Of a DNA stretch of 64,000 nt, positions 46,605-59,870 are shown in pieces (within the stretch, counting starts at the first letter, position 1; every line of letters starts with the position of its first letter). Position numbers and translations under genes: made by a program. Location of the stretch: contig NW_024067676.1 of the NCBI RefSeq assembly GCF_009389715.1, positions 1,555,501 through 1,619,500 of the forward strand, read 5' to 3'. The notes below the pieces were generated by a model, which saw only the letters and a program-made list of their open reading frames with translations, was not told where the DNA came from and did no database searches. This stretch comes from Phoenix dactylifera. Lineage: Eukaryota; Streptophyta; Magnoliopsida; Arecales; Arecaceae.

Positions 46605-49064
46605 AGTGGAAGTAGTAGCTTGCGGAAGACTAGCTAGGGTTGCACTTGTGCTGATTTTGGATCCCATGCCATAGCTCAATCAAAACCGATAGTTTCCGTT
46701 GCATCGTGCCGATTGCATATGTGTCTCGGATCTGGGTCCGACTCGAACAATATGCTACATGATTACGGACTTCCCGCCCAACCCAACCCTAATTCCACTT
46801 GGATTGAGAATGTTGGGTTGACTTAGGATTGGAAATTTTCCTGGTTGGATTAGGCTCGGGTTGGTCGTTAGACTGATTTGCATTGTTCAAGTTGTACCAT
46901 TAGTATTATTGTTGTAATTGATAGGTGTAGTGATGGTTGGGTGTTCTGAGTTTTGATGAGATGATTAGAATGGAGAGGGCTTGTCATCTGGTCAAAGCTT
47001 ACGTTTTTAGATGATTTAATGGGATTATTTGGCTGCTAACATGGTTCTTTGTTCTTTGTTCTTTATGTGATAATTAGAATATCGTTGTATGTTCATTTCT
47101 ATCTTATTAGTAATTTGTATTGTTGTACTTCATTCCTAATCGAATGTTCCAATGTGAAAGATTTTCATGATGTTATGTGGCGTTGTATTGCTTTAGCCAT
47201 TTGAGTTTTCATCTCAGCTATAATCCTTATCATCTCCCTTGGAGCTAATCGATATGTTTCGAGAAATCATCTAATATAAAATTAATAAAAGATCTACTTT
47301 TTTTTAGCAATTCTGGTTAGAGTCATGCCTCAAGAATGGCATGGGTATTGGATCGAGAAGGTGTGGATTAGCTTATCCCAGTCTCAAAAAAAAAAAATCA
47401 ATTCCTTAAAATGGTAGTTAATCTTCCAAGTCGAGATTTTGACATCTCTTTTTCTTATAATAGCAATCAAGGTCCTAATTTTTCAACATCTCGTTTCCGT
47501 TGTTATAAGTCTAGATATCACCCTCCATTACAAAGGTCAAGTTTTAAAATGGTAGGAAGGTATTTCTCTCTCCTATCTTGTAAGGAAAGGAAACTAGTCT
47601 CTAAGATTGACCATAAATTATGGACTCTTAGCTCCTTCTGACTTAAAACCATTTGTACCAATTTTACCTAACTAAACCATGCCCAAATTTTGTTGCATGG
47701 AAGTCTTAGAGTTGGGTTCGGTGTACATAGAGCTCAAAGTTACACCCTAGAATCCTATATTTCATTTACAGACAATAGATTGCTTACTTTGATACTTCTT
47801 TCTTTTTAAGAAAAGTAAACACTGCAAATCCCAGCACAGTCAGACATCTAATTAGATGGATCACTATAAGCACAAGAGAAAGTAGTCTACCTCTTGCCAT
47901 TGGGATTCCCGATGGTATCACCCCTTGCCATTGGATTCCAATAGGAATCAGCCATTGTGGGATAAGGTATATAAAGTAGAAAAGATGGGAATTAGCCTCT
48001 CTTCATCACTAATATATATAGATATCCTTTTGATAAAATTAAATTTTAGATTAAAGACTGGTATTTATTTAATGAAACTAATTTAAGGCCTACAACAAGA
48101 TTGAAAATTTTTCATTCTTATATTATGAAACCAATGCGAACCGATATCTTGATCAAGATATCCATCAAGATTAAAAGATTGCTTTAGATGTCGCTCATGC
48201 CCCTCCGTCACAATATTTTTGTAGTATGGTACATATTAATGGAGTTCTGCAATTTTATGCTACAGACATTCAAAACTATGTAGCTCTAATTGCGAAGCCT
48301 AAGTGCGAATATAAAAATAGAAAAATATTCAAAAAATAAATTTCTAGGAATAATCTCCCATACAAGTCCTAGGAGAAGAAGGGGAGGTTTAAGAAGTTGG
48401 TTGGGTCCAGCACTCCTTTAATGGTATATGGTTGGATGCAATGCTAGCTCTTGATCTTTTAATGATATCCATGAAAGTGCAGGTTTGCATACTGCACTGA
48501 TATACATTACAGACCGCCCATGATTTCCATAGATCAAATACAAGATTAAAGACTACATCAAGCCATCAAATGGTCCCATGAGCATCGGAATCGAACCTTT
48601 TCCAAGAGCTAAAAAGGGTATTCGAAAAACTGCTATATGGTGGGTTTGTTTGTGCATAATAATATAAATACGCCTATATACCCGTACGAACAAGATTTGC
48701 TAGTCTCATACACCATGGTGTTGGATTATATTGAGGGTGCATTATGTAAATACTCCTATATACCTTCTCTTTTTTGAGGAAACTCCGATATACCTTCTAA
48801 TAACAGAATTTGCTAGTCTAATACACCATGGTGTTGGATTAATGTCCTAGGATATCGACATATTAAAATCTGAAATATAATATGTCAAACACCCATACTT
48901 TGTCCCACCATGTATGCATGGTAAAATTACGTTAGATGACCCCTCCTCCCCAAGGAGAGAATTCATATGGCAAGATTGTTTAATTTAAAAGGTGATGCCT
49001 CAGTTTAAATTTCTTAATATTTAAACTGATACATGCAAAGATGCTATACCCCTATGAAGGGGAG
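46605..49064. other. Intergenic spacer
   Basis: AT-rich without a supported gene. The phrase ATTTGCTAGTCT-ATACACCATGGTG occurs twice, near 48690 and 48805, as a direct duplication about 115 bases apart. A short ORF at 47411 has no recognisable homology. Confidence 0.5.
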
Positions 49065-49078
49065 AAGGACATCTTGCT

Positions 49079-49477
49079 GCCACCAAGGTGGTAGCCTAGT
49101 GGTACTGGGCAGCAATTCTAACCACAATGTCCCAAGTTCGAATCGTTGCGGAGACGATTAAATTGTGGACCGGAGCTCACTACTTTGGCCACTGCTTGGA
49201 CTTGTGGTGTAGGACCGCTCTTGAACCGCTAGTAGCCGGGGTGGTGCCGGGTGTGACGTACTCACACGTGGGACTCGAGCCAGAGCTCAGAGGAGTAGCT
49301 GAGCCGGGCCCACGGGTGGGGAGGGTATGAGTAAAACCAGTCGGGATGCCCAACACACGGCCATTTCTGCCCGCATCGAATATTTTCCTGGCGGGGCGGG
49401 GGCCCAGTGGGGGCTGCTACGCAGGGATGGGCTTGTCTCTTCCTCCCCCCTACAAAAAAAAAAAAAGGAAAAAAAAA
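49079..49477 (+). mobile_element. tRNA-derived SINE, complete, perfect 14-bp TSD
   Basis: A 399-base full-length copy. The tRNA-like head has an A box (GGTAGCCTAGTGGTA) and a B box (AGTTCGAATCGT). The body carries GACGTACTCACACGTGG and TATGAGTAAAACCAG. The end is a CT-rich segment and an A-rich tail (about 49453-49479). It is flanked by AAGGACATCTTGCT at 49065-49078 and 49478-49491 without mismatch, so the insertion is probably young. Confidence 0.95.
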
Positions 49478-49491
49478 AAGGACATCTTGCT

Positions 49492-50149
49492 TTCTATAGG
49501 ATAAGACTTGGGACAGTCTTGTTGGGTTCAGTGAGGTAATTTAGATTCCTCAGGACTCAATAGAATACGAAAGCACAATAAAATCATAAAACATCTCATC
49601 TTATATGTCCCACTTTTTTGTTCTTAATTAAGTGATGTTGTTTGTGTTGTTCTGGGTTTGGACCTAGCTGGTTTTAGTTGGGTGGTATTTTTGTCGAATG
49701 CTGAGAAAAGAAGAGACCAAACAGATGGGAATCCCTAGCTTTCGTTTTCGGCCGCCTTGTCCCCGTAAACGCGGTGTCTCGCCGGCCTCTGTCCTTTCTT
49801 TTGTACTCTCGAGTCCAATGCCGGCCTCTACCACTTTTTATTTTTAATTTTTTAAAATATTATTTAATAATTTTTGAATATATTTAATTAAAAAAAGTTG
49901 GACTGTGAAATAGAAATGAAAATACTCTAATCCCTCGAAACCCTAATTCTGACTCTTTCATAATATTTGAATCTCATTCAGATTCTAATTTTGGCTACAG
50001 GCCAAATGCGTTAGAAAATACAGTCATGTTGGTTGCCATTTCACTTCATGCTCGCAAACCAAAAGCATACTTTTTGCATGGATGCATGTGGGGTGGAAGA
50101 TTGGATTATTTGCTTAACCACAGGGACATTATTGTTGCATGATGGTATG
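49492..50149. other. Intergenic spacer
   Basis: Nothing recognisable apart from AT-rich low-complexity sequence around 49830-49900. Confidence 0.5.
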
Positions 50150-50154
50150 ATAAT

Positions 50155-51154
50155 TGTTGTGGTTCAAATTTGACCCAAAGGTGACTACGTCGGAGGAGTC
50201 GAGGGAGCTACCGACTGGAGCTGAGGAAGGAGAGCCACCTTCTGCGCGACGGTGTACCTGCACAAAGCCTCACTTATGATTTCGGTGAGGACCTTTCGAT
50301 GCTCAAGTTAGAGTAGAGTTTAGTTAGTTCAAAAGTTCCTTAGGCATTACTTGATGGGGCTATTTATAGTACTTGTAAAGGTGCCTAGGTGGCGGAGATA
50401 TGACCCGTTCTCATCATGAGAGGGGATGGCTTTAAGCTAGATGGCACGTAGTTAGAGCTTGCTTGAGGCGCACAGTGCAGTCCGTTCTTGTGAACAGTAA
50501 GGCGTTGGCAGTTGTAGCAGGGTATGGCTGGAGTAGCATGGTGTGGTCCTTGACTGTCGTTGGCCAGCAAGCGAAGCATAGCGTGGAGACGTTGTAATGT
50601 ACGGCCACGTAGGCGGGTATGGGTGAGGCCGAGCTCGATGAGGGGTCGCATCATGTATTCGGTGAGGTCGGCCTCGCTTTCTTGATTCCGAGATTTGCTC
50701 AGTAGGGCACTCCGAGTTCAAGGGTCAGGACGTATTGTTAGATGAGGCGCCCCAAACTTGGCCGGGCGTATCGTCGAAAATTAAGGACGCCCCGAGCTCG
50801 GGTCGGGGCTTGTCGGTGAATATAAAAGGTGCCCCGAGCTCGGTCAGGATGCGTTGGCGAATATAGGGGCGCCCCGAGCTTGAGTCGGGGCGTATCGGCG
50901 AATAGTTCTATGGTTGAAGGAACTTTTTGGCTCGCAATTGACTCAGCAGGGTATTCTGAGCTTGGGTTCAGGATGTCATTACAGGTGTTGAAAGAGGTTA
51001 CGACAGATCGTAGTAGCGGAGAGATCCGGCCGAGGTCAACTGAATATTCGGCGGAGTCTGAGATTGGGCGATTCTGAGTAGAGTTGTGGTCTTGCCCGGC
51101 CGGAATAGGATGATCCCTTGCCCTGAGCAGGATGATCCATTTTGCCCCCCATCA
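50155..51154. mobile_element. Solo LTR of an LTR retrotransposon (probably Ty3-type)
   Basis: A 1,000-base LTR fossil that starts TG and ends CA and is flanked by the 5-bp duplication ATAAT (50150-50154 and 51155-51159). It is GC-richer than its surroundings, has a TATA-like GGGGCTATTTATAGTAC around 50355 and internal repeats of GCCCCGAGCT-type words. No internal protein region or second LTR is in the window, so it is the remnant of recombination between two LTRs. The perfect short duplication suggests moderate to young age. The superfamily assignment is from general appearance only. Confidence 0.8.
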
Positions 51155-51159
51155 ATAAT

Positions 51160-53220
51160 AAACATGGAGAACAACTCAGACTTATGTGCATTAGCAAGCA
51201 CATAATCTAATTGGAAACAATATTATACTCTCTATATCAAGAAAATGAAGAAAAAAAAAGTATGCCATACTCTTGACATGCACAGACATATATGCATGAT
51301 GGGCAGTTGACTTCATCCATATAGCTATTCACTCGTTCATTACGCTATGGGAGTGATAACATGTAACTATAAAGTCTCAGGAACAATAACAATCTTGCTA
51401 GCTTGTGCCTTCTATGTTAGATATTTTAAATAAAATGATATGTTTATTTATTTATTTATTTGTTCCATAGTGGCCCACATATTGGAAGATAAGGGTAGCT
51501 ATTTGACTTGTTCAAACTAAAGGTTGTGAGATAGTTATCAGCATACATATAGGAGTTAGTTTTCTTGATGGGATGAAACTAACTTGTACAACGTGCATAC
51601 AAGGGGTCCCTGGTCTTGCCAGATAGTGCCTGCCATTCCCATCTATAGACACTAAAAGGAAGAAGGCATAGACCAGAAGAATTTCTTGTTCCCTACAATC
51701 TCCATTCTCAAAGTCTTCATCTCCCTAAACCTTTAGACAAACGACATCAAATCTGATCACATGGCTGGAGGTAATTCTATTTACGCTGTGTTTAATTCAT
51801 CTGATATATCATGAGGTTTTTAGTTTCTTATTGATATACCATGTAGTTTTATCACATTCTACTCATCAATTAGGCATGGGCATCAACAATTCCCATCAAG
51901 CTAAATAGCACTAGAGAAACTATAGGATTCTTCTTCTAAAAACGATGAACGATGTGGAATTGTCTATTAATCTTATCTTTAATGGTCATTGACTGTAGTA
52001 ATGCTAATGGCACGAGAAACACCTTTCAGAGACGAACAACTGCAATGCATTATGTGATCTCTTATAGGCTGTGAAAATACTATGAACTTCTAAAACATTA
52101 GTGCAATCTAAAGGCATGATGTGAAAGTAAGAGACTTGTCTAATTTGAGTAATTGGCATGGTTTGGAAGCCTCAAATTTGGGATTAGATTAGTAGTTTCA
52201 AGAAACTTGTCTCATAAGGTGGCAACCATCTAGGTAGTTAAAGTCCCTTTTATTAATACAAGGGAGCTGGGTTTTTCCTTTTATCCTTGCTCTGGTGTTC
52301 CAATATGCTTCCATTTATCTGGTTCTCCAAAAATAATAGAATGTCTTGCCGGCTACGTATATATAAATAAGCAGAAGTATATTAAAGCAACCACTATTAA
52401 TCATCGAATTAAATGATTATACAAAACCACTGTTTTTATGTCATGATGAATATTTAAACATATTTTATATTTAATTTTTCCATAATGAGATTTAAGATAA
52501 GTGCGACATCTGAATATTTCAATAATTTTTTGCGAGTTTATGAAATTTAACGTATACATAGGCCAAGTGAAATGCCGACTACTATTGCTCTTTGGAAAAC
52601 CTAAAAATTAAAACTACTAGGAGATATGATACATCGATATATTGCCACGACGTAAAGTATGAGCGTTGATACTAATGCTGGACCAATCCGTGCATGGATT
52701 CTATAAATATGACCAATCCATCAAAAATTAGGATAACATAGAATGAAAATTAACCAATTTTTGAACGTTAGAGCAAGATTTTTTTTTCTAATTCTTTTAC
52801 GAAAAATATTGCTTCACAGCATGAGTTTGTCAATTATTGATCAATCTATTTAAATTTCTTGTATTGATATGGTATATTTAAATTTGATCATGTCTTTACA
52901 CCTTTATTTCTTATACTTTTATAGGCCGACACCTTGCAGTGTAACTTCTATCTCTACATAGCTTATACAATGGGTGTAGACTTATTAGGACTTATTAGTC
53001 CTAGATTACTGGTAGTATTTTTATAAATTGAAAAAAAAATGTGACATAGCAAACTAGAATATAACCAATTATTTGCACTTCTAATCTGGACGCCGTATAT
53101 CCTATACCATATGGTGGTGTACTATGCTAATCATAGATTTGTTTGTCTATGGGTGAATCATTAATTAAATGCAGGGACCGGATGCTCTCCTTCTTATTTG
53201 TTTGGTGAAGTTTCCATCTG
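51160..53220. other. AT-rich intergenic spacer
   Basis: No supported gene. A (TTTA)n run lies at about 51444-51463. Nothing else stands out. Confidence 0.5.
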
Positions 53221-53221
53221 A

Positions 53222-53485
53222 TCTGCCGGTACTTAGGTGGTGTTGGTGTGACGTACTCACACATGGAAGGGGCTGCCACGTTGGTGAAGCTCCTCCGCGG
53301 GTGGGAAGAGTATGAGTAAAATTTGTTTATCCGTATCGAACATTTTCTAACGGAGAGGGTATGAGTAAAACTTGTTTGCCCGTATTGAACATTCTTCAAC
53401 AAAGAGGAGGTCCAGTGAAAGTTGCTACGCGGGTGAGGACTTCCTCACTCCTCTTTCTTTTATTTCAGCAAAAAAAAAAAAAAAA
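53222..53485 (+). mobile_element. SINE, 5'-truncated copy with internal duplication
   Basis: It lacks the tRNA head but retains GACGTACTCACACATGG, GTATGAGTAAAATTTG, GGTCCAGTGAAAGTTGC and a poly(A) tail (53470-53485). The block containing TATGAGTAAAA...CCGTAT...GAACATT occurs twice in tandem (about 53308-53405). No target-site duplication was found, so the left limit is approximate. Confidence 0.8.
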
Positions 53486-53489
53486 TCAT

Positions 53490-54845
53490 CGAGATAAGTA
53501 CTCGACGAATGGAGGCTTGAGAAATACGATGCGATCGGCGCACTGCCATGTGGTACGGGTGGCGACAGCCTATGCATGCTATTGAACCAATCAGCCGTCA
53601 ACACCTAAACTCTGCCCGTACTGAGAATTCAGACTCACTGAGTCGATCGATCAAACACCATCCGAGCAGGCAGTTTTTCCCCCCACCCAGAGAGACATTT
53701 CTCCCCTACCTCACGGTGGGCCTGGCCGGGCCGTCCGGTCTGGACCCGTCTGCCGGCCCGATGCGAGACCATCCCAACCGTCGACCCTGTACGCCACCGC
53801 TCCCCATCGCAACGTCGGATCTCGATCAGACCGTCTCCTACTCACTCCCAGCCCAAATGACCGAAATGCCCCCACGCGATACCGCTCACGCACGGTCCGC
53901 CGGACGAGGTTTCCTCCGCGGCGCCGCCCACGACAGACAGGGAGACAACCGTCAAAAAATCTAACTCGCCGAGGGCATCGCCGTCATTTGAGCGAAATCT
54001 CCAGCGCTAGGGTTTCGTGAGCTCTTCTGCCTCCAGGGCTTTTGCGGCGGTGCCGAAATCTCATCAGCCGTCTTTTATCAAACAGCGAAACGATCACTCA
54101 GCCAGCTTTACATATGGAGGCCACGTGTATCTGTTCCCAAAAACTAATATATGGTCGCCACGTTGGATTTGTAAGATGCCTGCTGTTCGAAGGCATGCAG
54201 GGGATCTGGGAGCTGGGTCCGAACCTATGTCGGTTTAGACGGTAACTTACGCCCGCACGAGCAAATAAATAAAGGCTGCACGGCGCCCATAGAAGCTTGT
54301 TTGGGCCCAGGCCTTTTATTTATTAATCAATTAAATCTAATTAAATTGGAAGTTGCTACGAGAGTTATATTTTATTGGATCCCTTTCTCCCTCGTTCCGC
54401 TGCTCCTATTTTTTCCCGCTTCCCTCCATGCTTTTCCGTTTCCCTCCATTCTCCCCTCTCTCCATAGATTTCCCTCTCTTCTGCTCCTTCTTTCTTTATA
54501 AGCTCTAAAAATCTTGCCTTTTTTTGGGGAAATCGTTAAGAGATCAAAGATCTCACGGAGATTAGCGAGGGGGAGGGAGGTTTAGTTCTTTCGTGGCGAT
54601 CTCTTCTCTTCTCTGTTCGAAGATCGCTCCTTTTTCTTTTTAAAGCGAGCTGCAAGGAAAGATCTCGCGAGGAGAGTGAGTGAGAGTGAGGTTTTGCTGT
54701 TCCGCCCCAATCCCCCTTATCAGATCTCGGCTAAGGGAGCGGCTTTCAAGCCCGTCTTCTCTTCTATCTCGATTTCTATACTCCAAGGGCGCCTTCCTTT
54801 TTTTCGTTTTAGATCTTCGAGAAAGAAGCGATTTTGGACCGAGTG
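53490..54845 (+). promoter_or_regulatory. Upstream region and 5' leader of the GATA gene
   Basis: GC-rich at 53690-53950, then mixed. A GCTAGGGTTT (telo-box-like) lies near 54006, and a CT-rich stretch at 54380-54500 precedes a long purine/pyrimidine leader. The exact transcription start cannot be placed. Short ORFs here look non-coding. Confidence 0.35.
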
Positions 54846-55489
54846 ATGGATCTATGTGGTGAAAAGGTGAGATCTTGGATCGATTTGTTCCATTTTGATC
54901 TCTTATTTCGTTTGTTGTTTTATAGTATAACGGATTTAAGTGCGCTGATCTGTTTTTGGTTTTGGTTTGGCTTCAGGAAACCGGATCTATAGATCTGGGC
55001 AGTAGCAGAGAGAGTTCAGGGGAGCTGAAGAGCTGCGCGGATTGCCGGACCACCAAGACGCCGCTCTGGCGAGGGGGCCCCTCGGGACCTAAGGTAGTAG
55101 TATCGATCTATCTAAACCCTAATCGATTCGAAAAATTGGATTTTGATTCGTTTTGTGGGGGCTTCCGATCTGATCCGTTGTTGTTTATTCCTGCTGCTTG
55201 TGATCCCCAGTCGCTCTGCAACGCGTGCGGGATTCGATACCGGAAGAAGAGGAGGGCAGTGCTGGGGCTCAAGGAAGGGGAGAGGAGAGAGAGGAAGCAG
55301 AAGAGAGAGGAGAGCAGCAGCACCAAAGACTTGGGTGGGGTTTCGGTGAAGCTTAGGATGCTAGGGGTGGGGAGTGAAGTATTGTTCAAGAGGAGATCTC
55401 TTCTTGAGAGGAAGAAGAGGAGGATGGGCGAAGTGGAGGAGGCTGCTGTGCTCTTGATGGCCCTCTCCTCTGGATTCCTCTATGCTTAG
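54846..55489 (+). CDS. B-class GATA transcription factor, LLM-domain type
   Basis: Three exons: 54846-54866 (MDLCGEK), 54977-55093 and 55211-55489, all phase 0, give 138 residues. One zinc finger of the plant form C-X2-C-X18-C-X2-C spans residues 27-52 (SCADCRTTKTPLW, then LCNACGIRYRKKRR); an intron splits the finger before SLCNAC, as is common in this class. A basic, Lys/Arg-rich region follows. The C-terminus LLMALSSGFLYA is the Leu-Leu-Met motif that marks the GATA15/16/17 and GNC/CGA1 group. The small size fits GATA15/16-like proteins, nuclear regulators linked to greening, hormone and light responses in that family. Which target genes it controls is not readable here. Confidence 0.93.
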
Positions 55490-57949
55490 TTTTACTCTGT
55501 TATATTAGTCTTTATTAGTCGAGAGAGAGGATAAGAAGAGGAAAAGTTTTGGATGCTGGTCTTCTTTTTTTTGTTTCTTTTCTTTGGTTTAAGAAGGGGG
55601 AGGGGGGCTTAATCAATCAAGCATACTGTCTCCCCTGTTCTAATGTATAATGTTACCGTAAATGAAGAATTTTGCTTGCTTTTCTTTTTCTTTCCTGATC
55701 CTTATTTTGCTTACAAATAAAAAAAAAGACTGTCTTGAACTATGTCTATGTGATTTCTACTGAGTTTGGTACTCATTTATTACTTGATCTGACATGTGAT
55801 TGTTCATCTACTATTTGGAAAAGTTCTGTAATGGATGCTATGTATTTGAGGACTTCTCAAGTTATGGTGATGATGTTATGATTAGAATGGTGAGGAAGGA
55901 ATGTCTTGTGTGTGACAGGGATTTTGTTGTTGGAAAGGGCTGCAACTGTCAGTGCAGGACAGTTGGTTTAGAGCTGAAAAGCTCTTCAGACTGGTGATGG
56001 ATTGGATTGGCCTAAAAGTTTTGGGTGATCATCATCAATGATATAGCCTCAACATCAGGTGCCTTATTTGTAAATCATTTCCAAGGTCATGGACCAATCT
56101 TTTGTGATGACTCTTGATCATCTGCTGCCTCCAGGAAGATGGCATGATGATCATAAGAAAATGATTTCAAAGCCATAGACCATTTCTTTGGAGAGGGAGG
56201 GCAGTTGTCTTTTTTGTTGGCAATTTCTTTGCTTGGACTTGCTTCAAGAAAAGATACTTTGAGAGTTGTTGGCCTCTTGGCTTTAGAATGCCAATTTACT
56301 AAAGATTTGAAAAATCAATTACACTTATAGCAAGAGTTTAATGAAGTGTAGAAAATTTAGAAATGATGAAGTGAAAAATAGTCTTTTATTGATTTACGAA
56401 GCATGCGCCTTTTCTTACATTTATGTGCGCTCATGGAAATAGAAGTCTATCGCAAAAGAAGCTATTGTTAAAAAAAAAAAGAGGTTTGGCTTAGTTACAG
56501 GGTTAAATTACATTTACACAATCCAATAACCCACCACCTTGTAACCTTTGGAATTATGTCAAACAGTCAAACTTTTTTTCTCAGAATCACATCATTGCCA
56601 TCTACCAATTAGATCAAAACCACATCAGAACTCTTAATTCTATATCGGCCACTGTCGATGAGACCCAATATCCATCATAATCCTCATTTGAATTATTCAT
56701 ATTTAATTATCAAATAACTAAATTTTCCTATAAGTCTTAAATTTATACTAAAATAATATTAGAAAGATAGATGCGAACACAATTTCATTATGTTTTAATC
56801 GCTAATTAGTCATAGAGATAATAATTTCTGCCGACAATTAGCTTCACTTGCAAACTTTATTTCAGAATGGAATTAAATCATTTTTTATTTAGTATTTGGT
56901 CAATTCACTACTGCAGTAGAATGTAAAAATAAACGAAAGATCAACTCCGGAGAAAATCTGCATTTCTCATTGTATTAATCTGTCCCCTATAAGTCAGCTA
57001 TTCATTTGCAAACGCAATAATCTAACATGAATAAGCTTGTTTTATTGTGTTGCCAGTTTTCTTCTTCAAAGAGCTTGTTTTCTGAAACTTCCAAAATTTT
57101 TGAAGTTGTTTCTATTAAAAATAATAAAACACGCTGAACTTCTAACTTTTTTATTGTCATGATACTATTTTTCTGTTTCTAAAACCAAAAAAAATGAAAT
57201 TTAAGATGTAAACAATCTATTATGGCAATTTTCATCTCCGGTTAAACACCCTTTTGCATATGGAGGAAAAATGACTGCTGAGGTGAGAGGATTCAGGTCA
57301 ATCTATGGCATGGCATTGAGTCGAAGACTATCAACCCAAGATTCAACTTTCAAGGTTCCATGTCAAATGACATATGACCTCAAGGGTCTTTTGGTCTATA
57401 TGTCCTACTTCCCAGCTTGACCGAGGTGGACTTGGTCTGGCCAGGTGGGATGCCATATTAATTATGAGTTGGACTAATCCAATCGTGTTATGTCATTAGG
57501 CTTAGTTTCCAACCCCCCAAACTTTCAAGTCTGAGCCATATCTCTCGATTCGAATTTTTTAAATTAAATTTAGGGTTAATGTTTTTTGAATGTGGCTTTG
57601 AAGTTCTGAAATCTCGAAAGTAATTATCTCTAATTCACATTGAATCCTCACATGACAAAATTCTTTCTTGATTTTTCCAATTAAATAGAAAACTTTTTTA
57701 TTTATACTTCTAAAGAAATAAGAAAAGATTAAGCAAGAAGAAAATTTACCTAAATAAAACAATTTTCTAAATAATTTTCTCAACGTAGGAAGTTTTACTT
57801 TTCACTCAAAAAGGATTGTTTTAATTATCCCAAACAATATGAGATAGTTTTGCTTTAACTGTATATTGATTTAGGTTTGTTTTGATTCGAATGACCTCAA
57901 TATTTCAAACCTTTCTTGGAGCTACTTTTGCAACCGATGTCAATCACGT
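55490..57949. other. 3' flank of GATA gene and AT-rich spacer
   Basis: No further gene supported. The 3' UTR of the GATA gene probably ends by about 55720. The rest is AT-rich and unremarkable. Confidence 0.5.
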
Positions 57950-59870
57950 CTCCTAATTCTAGGAAACTTAATGTGGCCCACTTGATCAGTTTATCCCACA
58001 TCAAGATATACCTCATTTAAATTGTGATTAAATCCAATCAAATTAAGAGGTTATTAAGAGTTTATCTTATCTGGTGGTTTCTGTGATAGACGGAAACTGT
58101 TAGAGATAAACCTTATAGATAATGACACGGATCCCTAACCTAGTATTATAAATAGCTTGTGGATTTATTACCTAAGGCACTCAAGTCCTGCATAGGTTAG
58201 AAGATCTGGGTTTCTTCTCTCTCTCGTGTGACATCTTCGGGCTTGAACAGCAATGGGCGGAGGTCAGTAAAATTATTTATTTATTTATTATTCTGCTGTG
58301 CATATTTTATCCTACATGGATATCAGGATATTAGCCCTGTTGTGATAATGCCATAATCAAGGCTTGGTCAGCACATACCCAGCCGTCGTCTTCAGCACCA
58401 TTGCCATCAGATTTCTCATTTGTGCGACCTAGCATTGTACCCCACAGGTCAATGGTATATCTCTTGCGTCTGATGATCAGATTGTCAAGCCCACATCCAC
58501 TATTCAAGACTCAGTTTCTCATGACAGTCATTTGATGGTGACTTGCTAAGAGTGGCACACTAAAACCTCCTTGGTTCAACACCAAACATTCTATGGCTTT
58601 TTATGTCGCCTTGGTAGAGCCCAGTTGTTGTACAAAGGCCTACAAAGAAGCAACTTGGCATTGGTGATGGCTGAAGAGTATAATGCTTTAATTGCTAATG
58701 GTACTTGAAAATTAGTTCCCCGCTCACCACATCATTACATTATAGGCTGCAAATGGGTTTATAATATCAAATGCAAATCCGATTGTTTGAGATCGTGGCC
58801 CGACTAGTGGCCAAAGGTTTCAACTAATGAGAAGGTATTGATTATGATAAGATCTTTGCAGTTTATGAGGGATGGCCCATCCACCAGTTAGATATCAAAA
58901 ATACCTTTCTTCATGAATACTTTGATGAGGTCTTCATAAAACCACCCCTAGGCTTTTCTGATCCAAATTGTCAACATTATGTTTATCGTCTCCAATGCTA
59001 TCTATATAGGCTTAAACATGCTATGCGGGCTTTGTTTTAGTGCCATTGTTTTTATCTTCGTGATTTGAGCTTCTTTGGATATCAAGCCAATTTGTCTCTC
59101 TTTATCGAATACATGGACATTTATGTTCTTCTTCTCTTTATATATGTTGACAATATTATTTGCATAGTTAGTCCTAATGCTCCACTTGATGACCTGTTCT
59201 CTTCTCTCACTTGTGAGTTTTCTATAAAAGATCTAGGCCCACTCCATTATTTCCTACGCATTAAGGCCCACTTTGTGCAAGATGGCCTACTTCTTATGCA
59301 ATCCAAGTATATTTCTTATTTCCTCGAGAAGACTCACATGGATGGCTCCAAGTCTATTACTACTCCAACACCATCTAAGTCCAAGCTTTCACTACATGCA
59401 AGTGATCTATATTCAGACCCGACTTATTATCATAGTATGGTTGGGGCCCTTCAATACCTTACTCTCACTTGCCGGATATTGCCTATGCTGTCAATTATAT
59501 ATGTCAATTCATGCATAGGTCAACTACTAAGCATTGAAAGGCTATTAAACGAATTTAATCTTTTTCCATAGAGCTCAAAGGATTAGTTAATGCTATAGTC
59601 CGAGCTTATATGGATTTTATTGTCACTGCATAATTAGTGCATTTCTTCTCTCTTCCTGCACTTTGGTGCAACAACCTAAGTGCAATATATCTGGTGGCCA
59701 ATCGTATTTTTCAATTTTTTTTATGGATAGTGGCGAATCATCTCCTTTCAAGAATATATCACTGTAATAATACTGATGGACACAAGCTTGATCGCCTTCC
59801 AAACATGGCATACCATTTTTGGAAGAGAACTATGGTTGAGACAAATTTAATTAACCTTTCATCATAGCTA
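57950..59870 (+). mobile_element. Ty1-copia retrotransposon fossil
   Basis: A decayed copy. Its likely 5' LTR end (TATA-like TATAAATAGC near 58147, CT-rich leader) runs to about 58315, followed by a primer-site-like TGGATATCAGGAT. Inside are recognisable pol pieces: the start of reverse transcriptase (ALIANGTW, IGCKWVYNIK), the active-site area (FIYVDNIICI), LGPLHYFLRIKAHF, and RNase H (NLSAIYLVAN). Gag and integrase are missing, no clear 3' LTR is seen, and there are several breaks, so it is old and inactive. The limits are approximate. Confidence 0.82.

Noticed and set aside
47411-47641. Short protein-coding ORF
   Set aside because: 76 codons in AT-rich DNA without a recognisable domain, splice context or promoter; a retroelement fragment cannot be excluded but is not supported.
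49079-49160. tRNA gene
   Set aside because: A and B boxes are present, but the sequence cannot form a full cloverleaf and continues into a SINE body with a poly(A) tail and target-site duplication.
54956-55489. Unspliced 177-codon GATA ORF
   Set aside because: It reads through an intron that separates the two halves of the zinc finger; the spliced model restores C-X2-C-X18-C-X2-C and a normal start.
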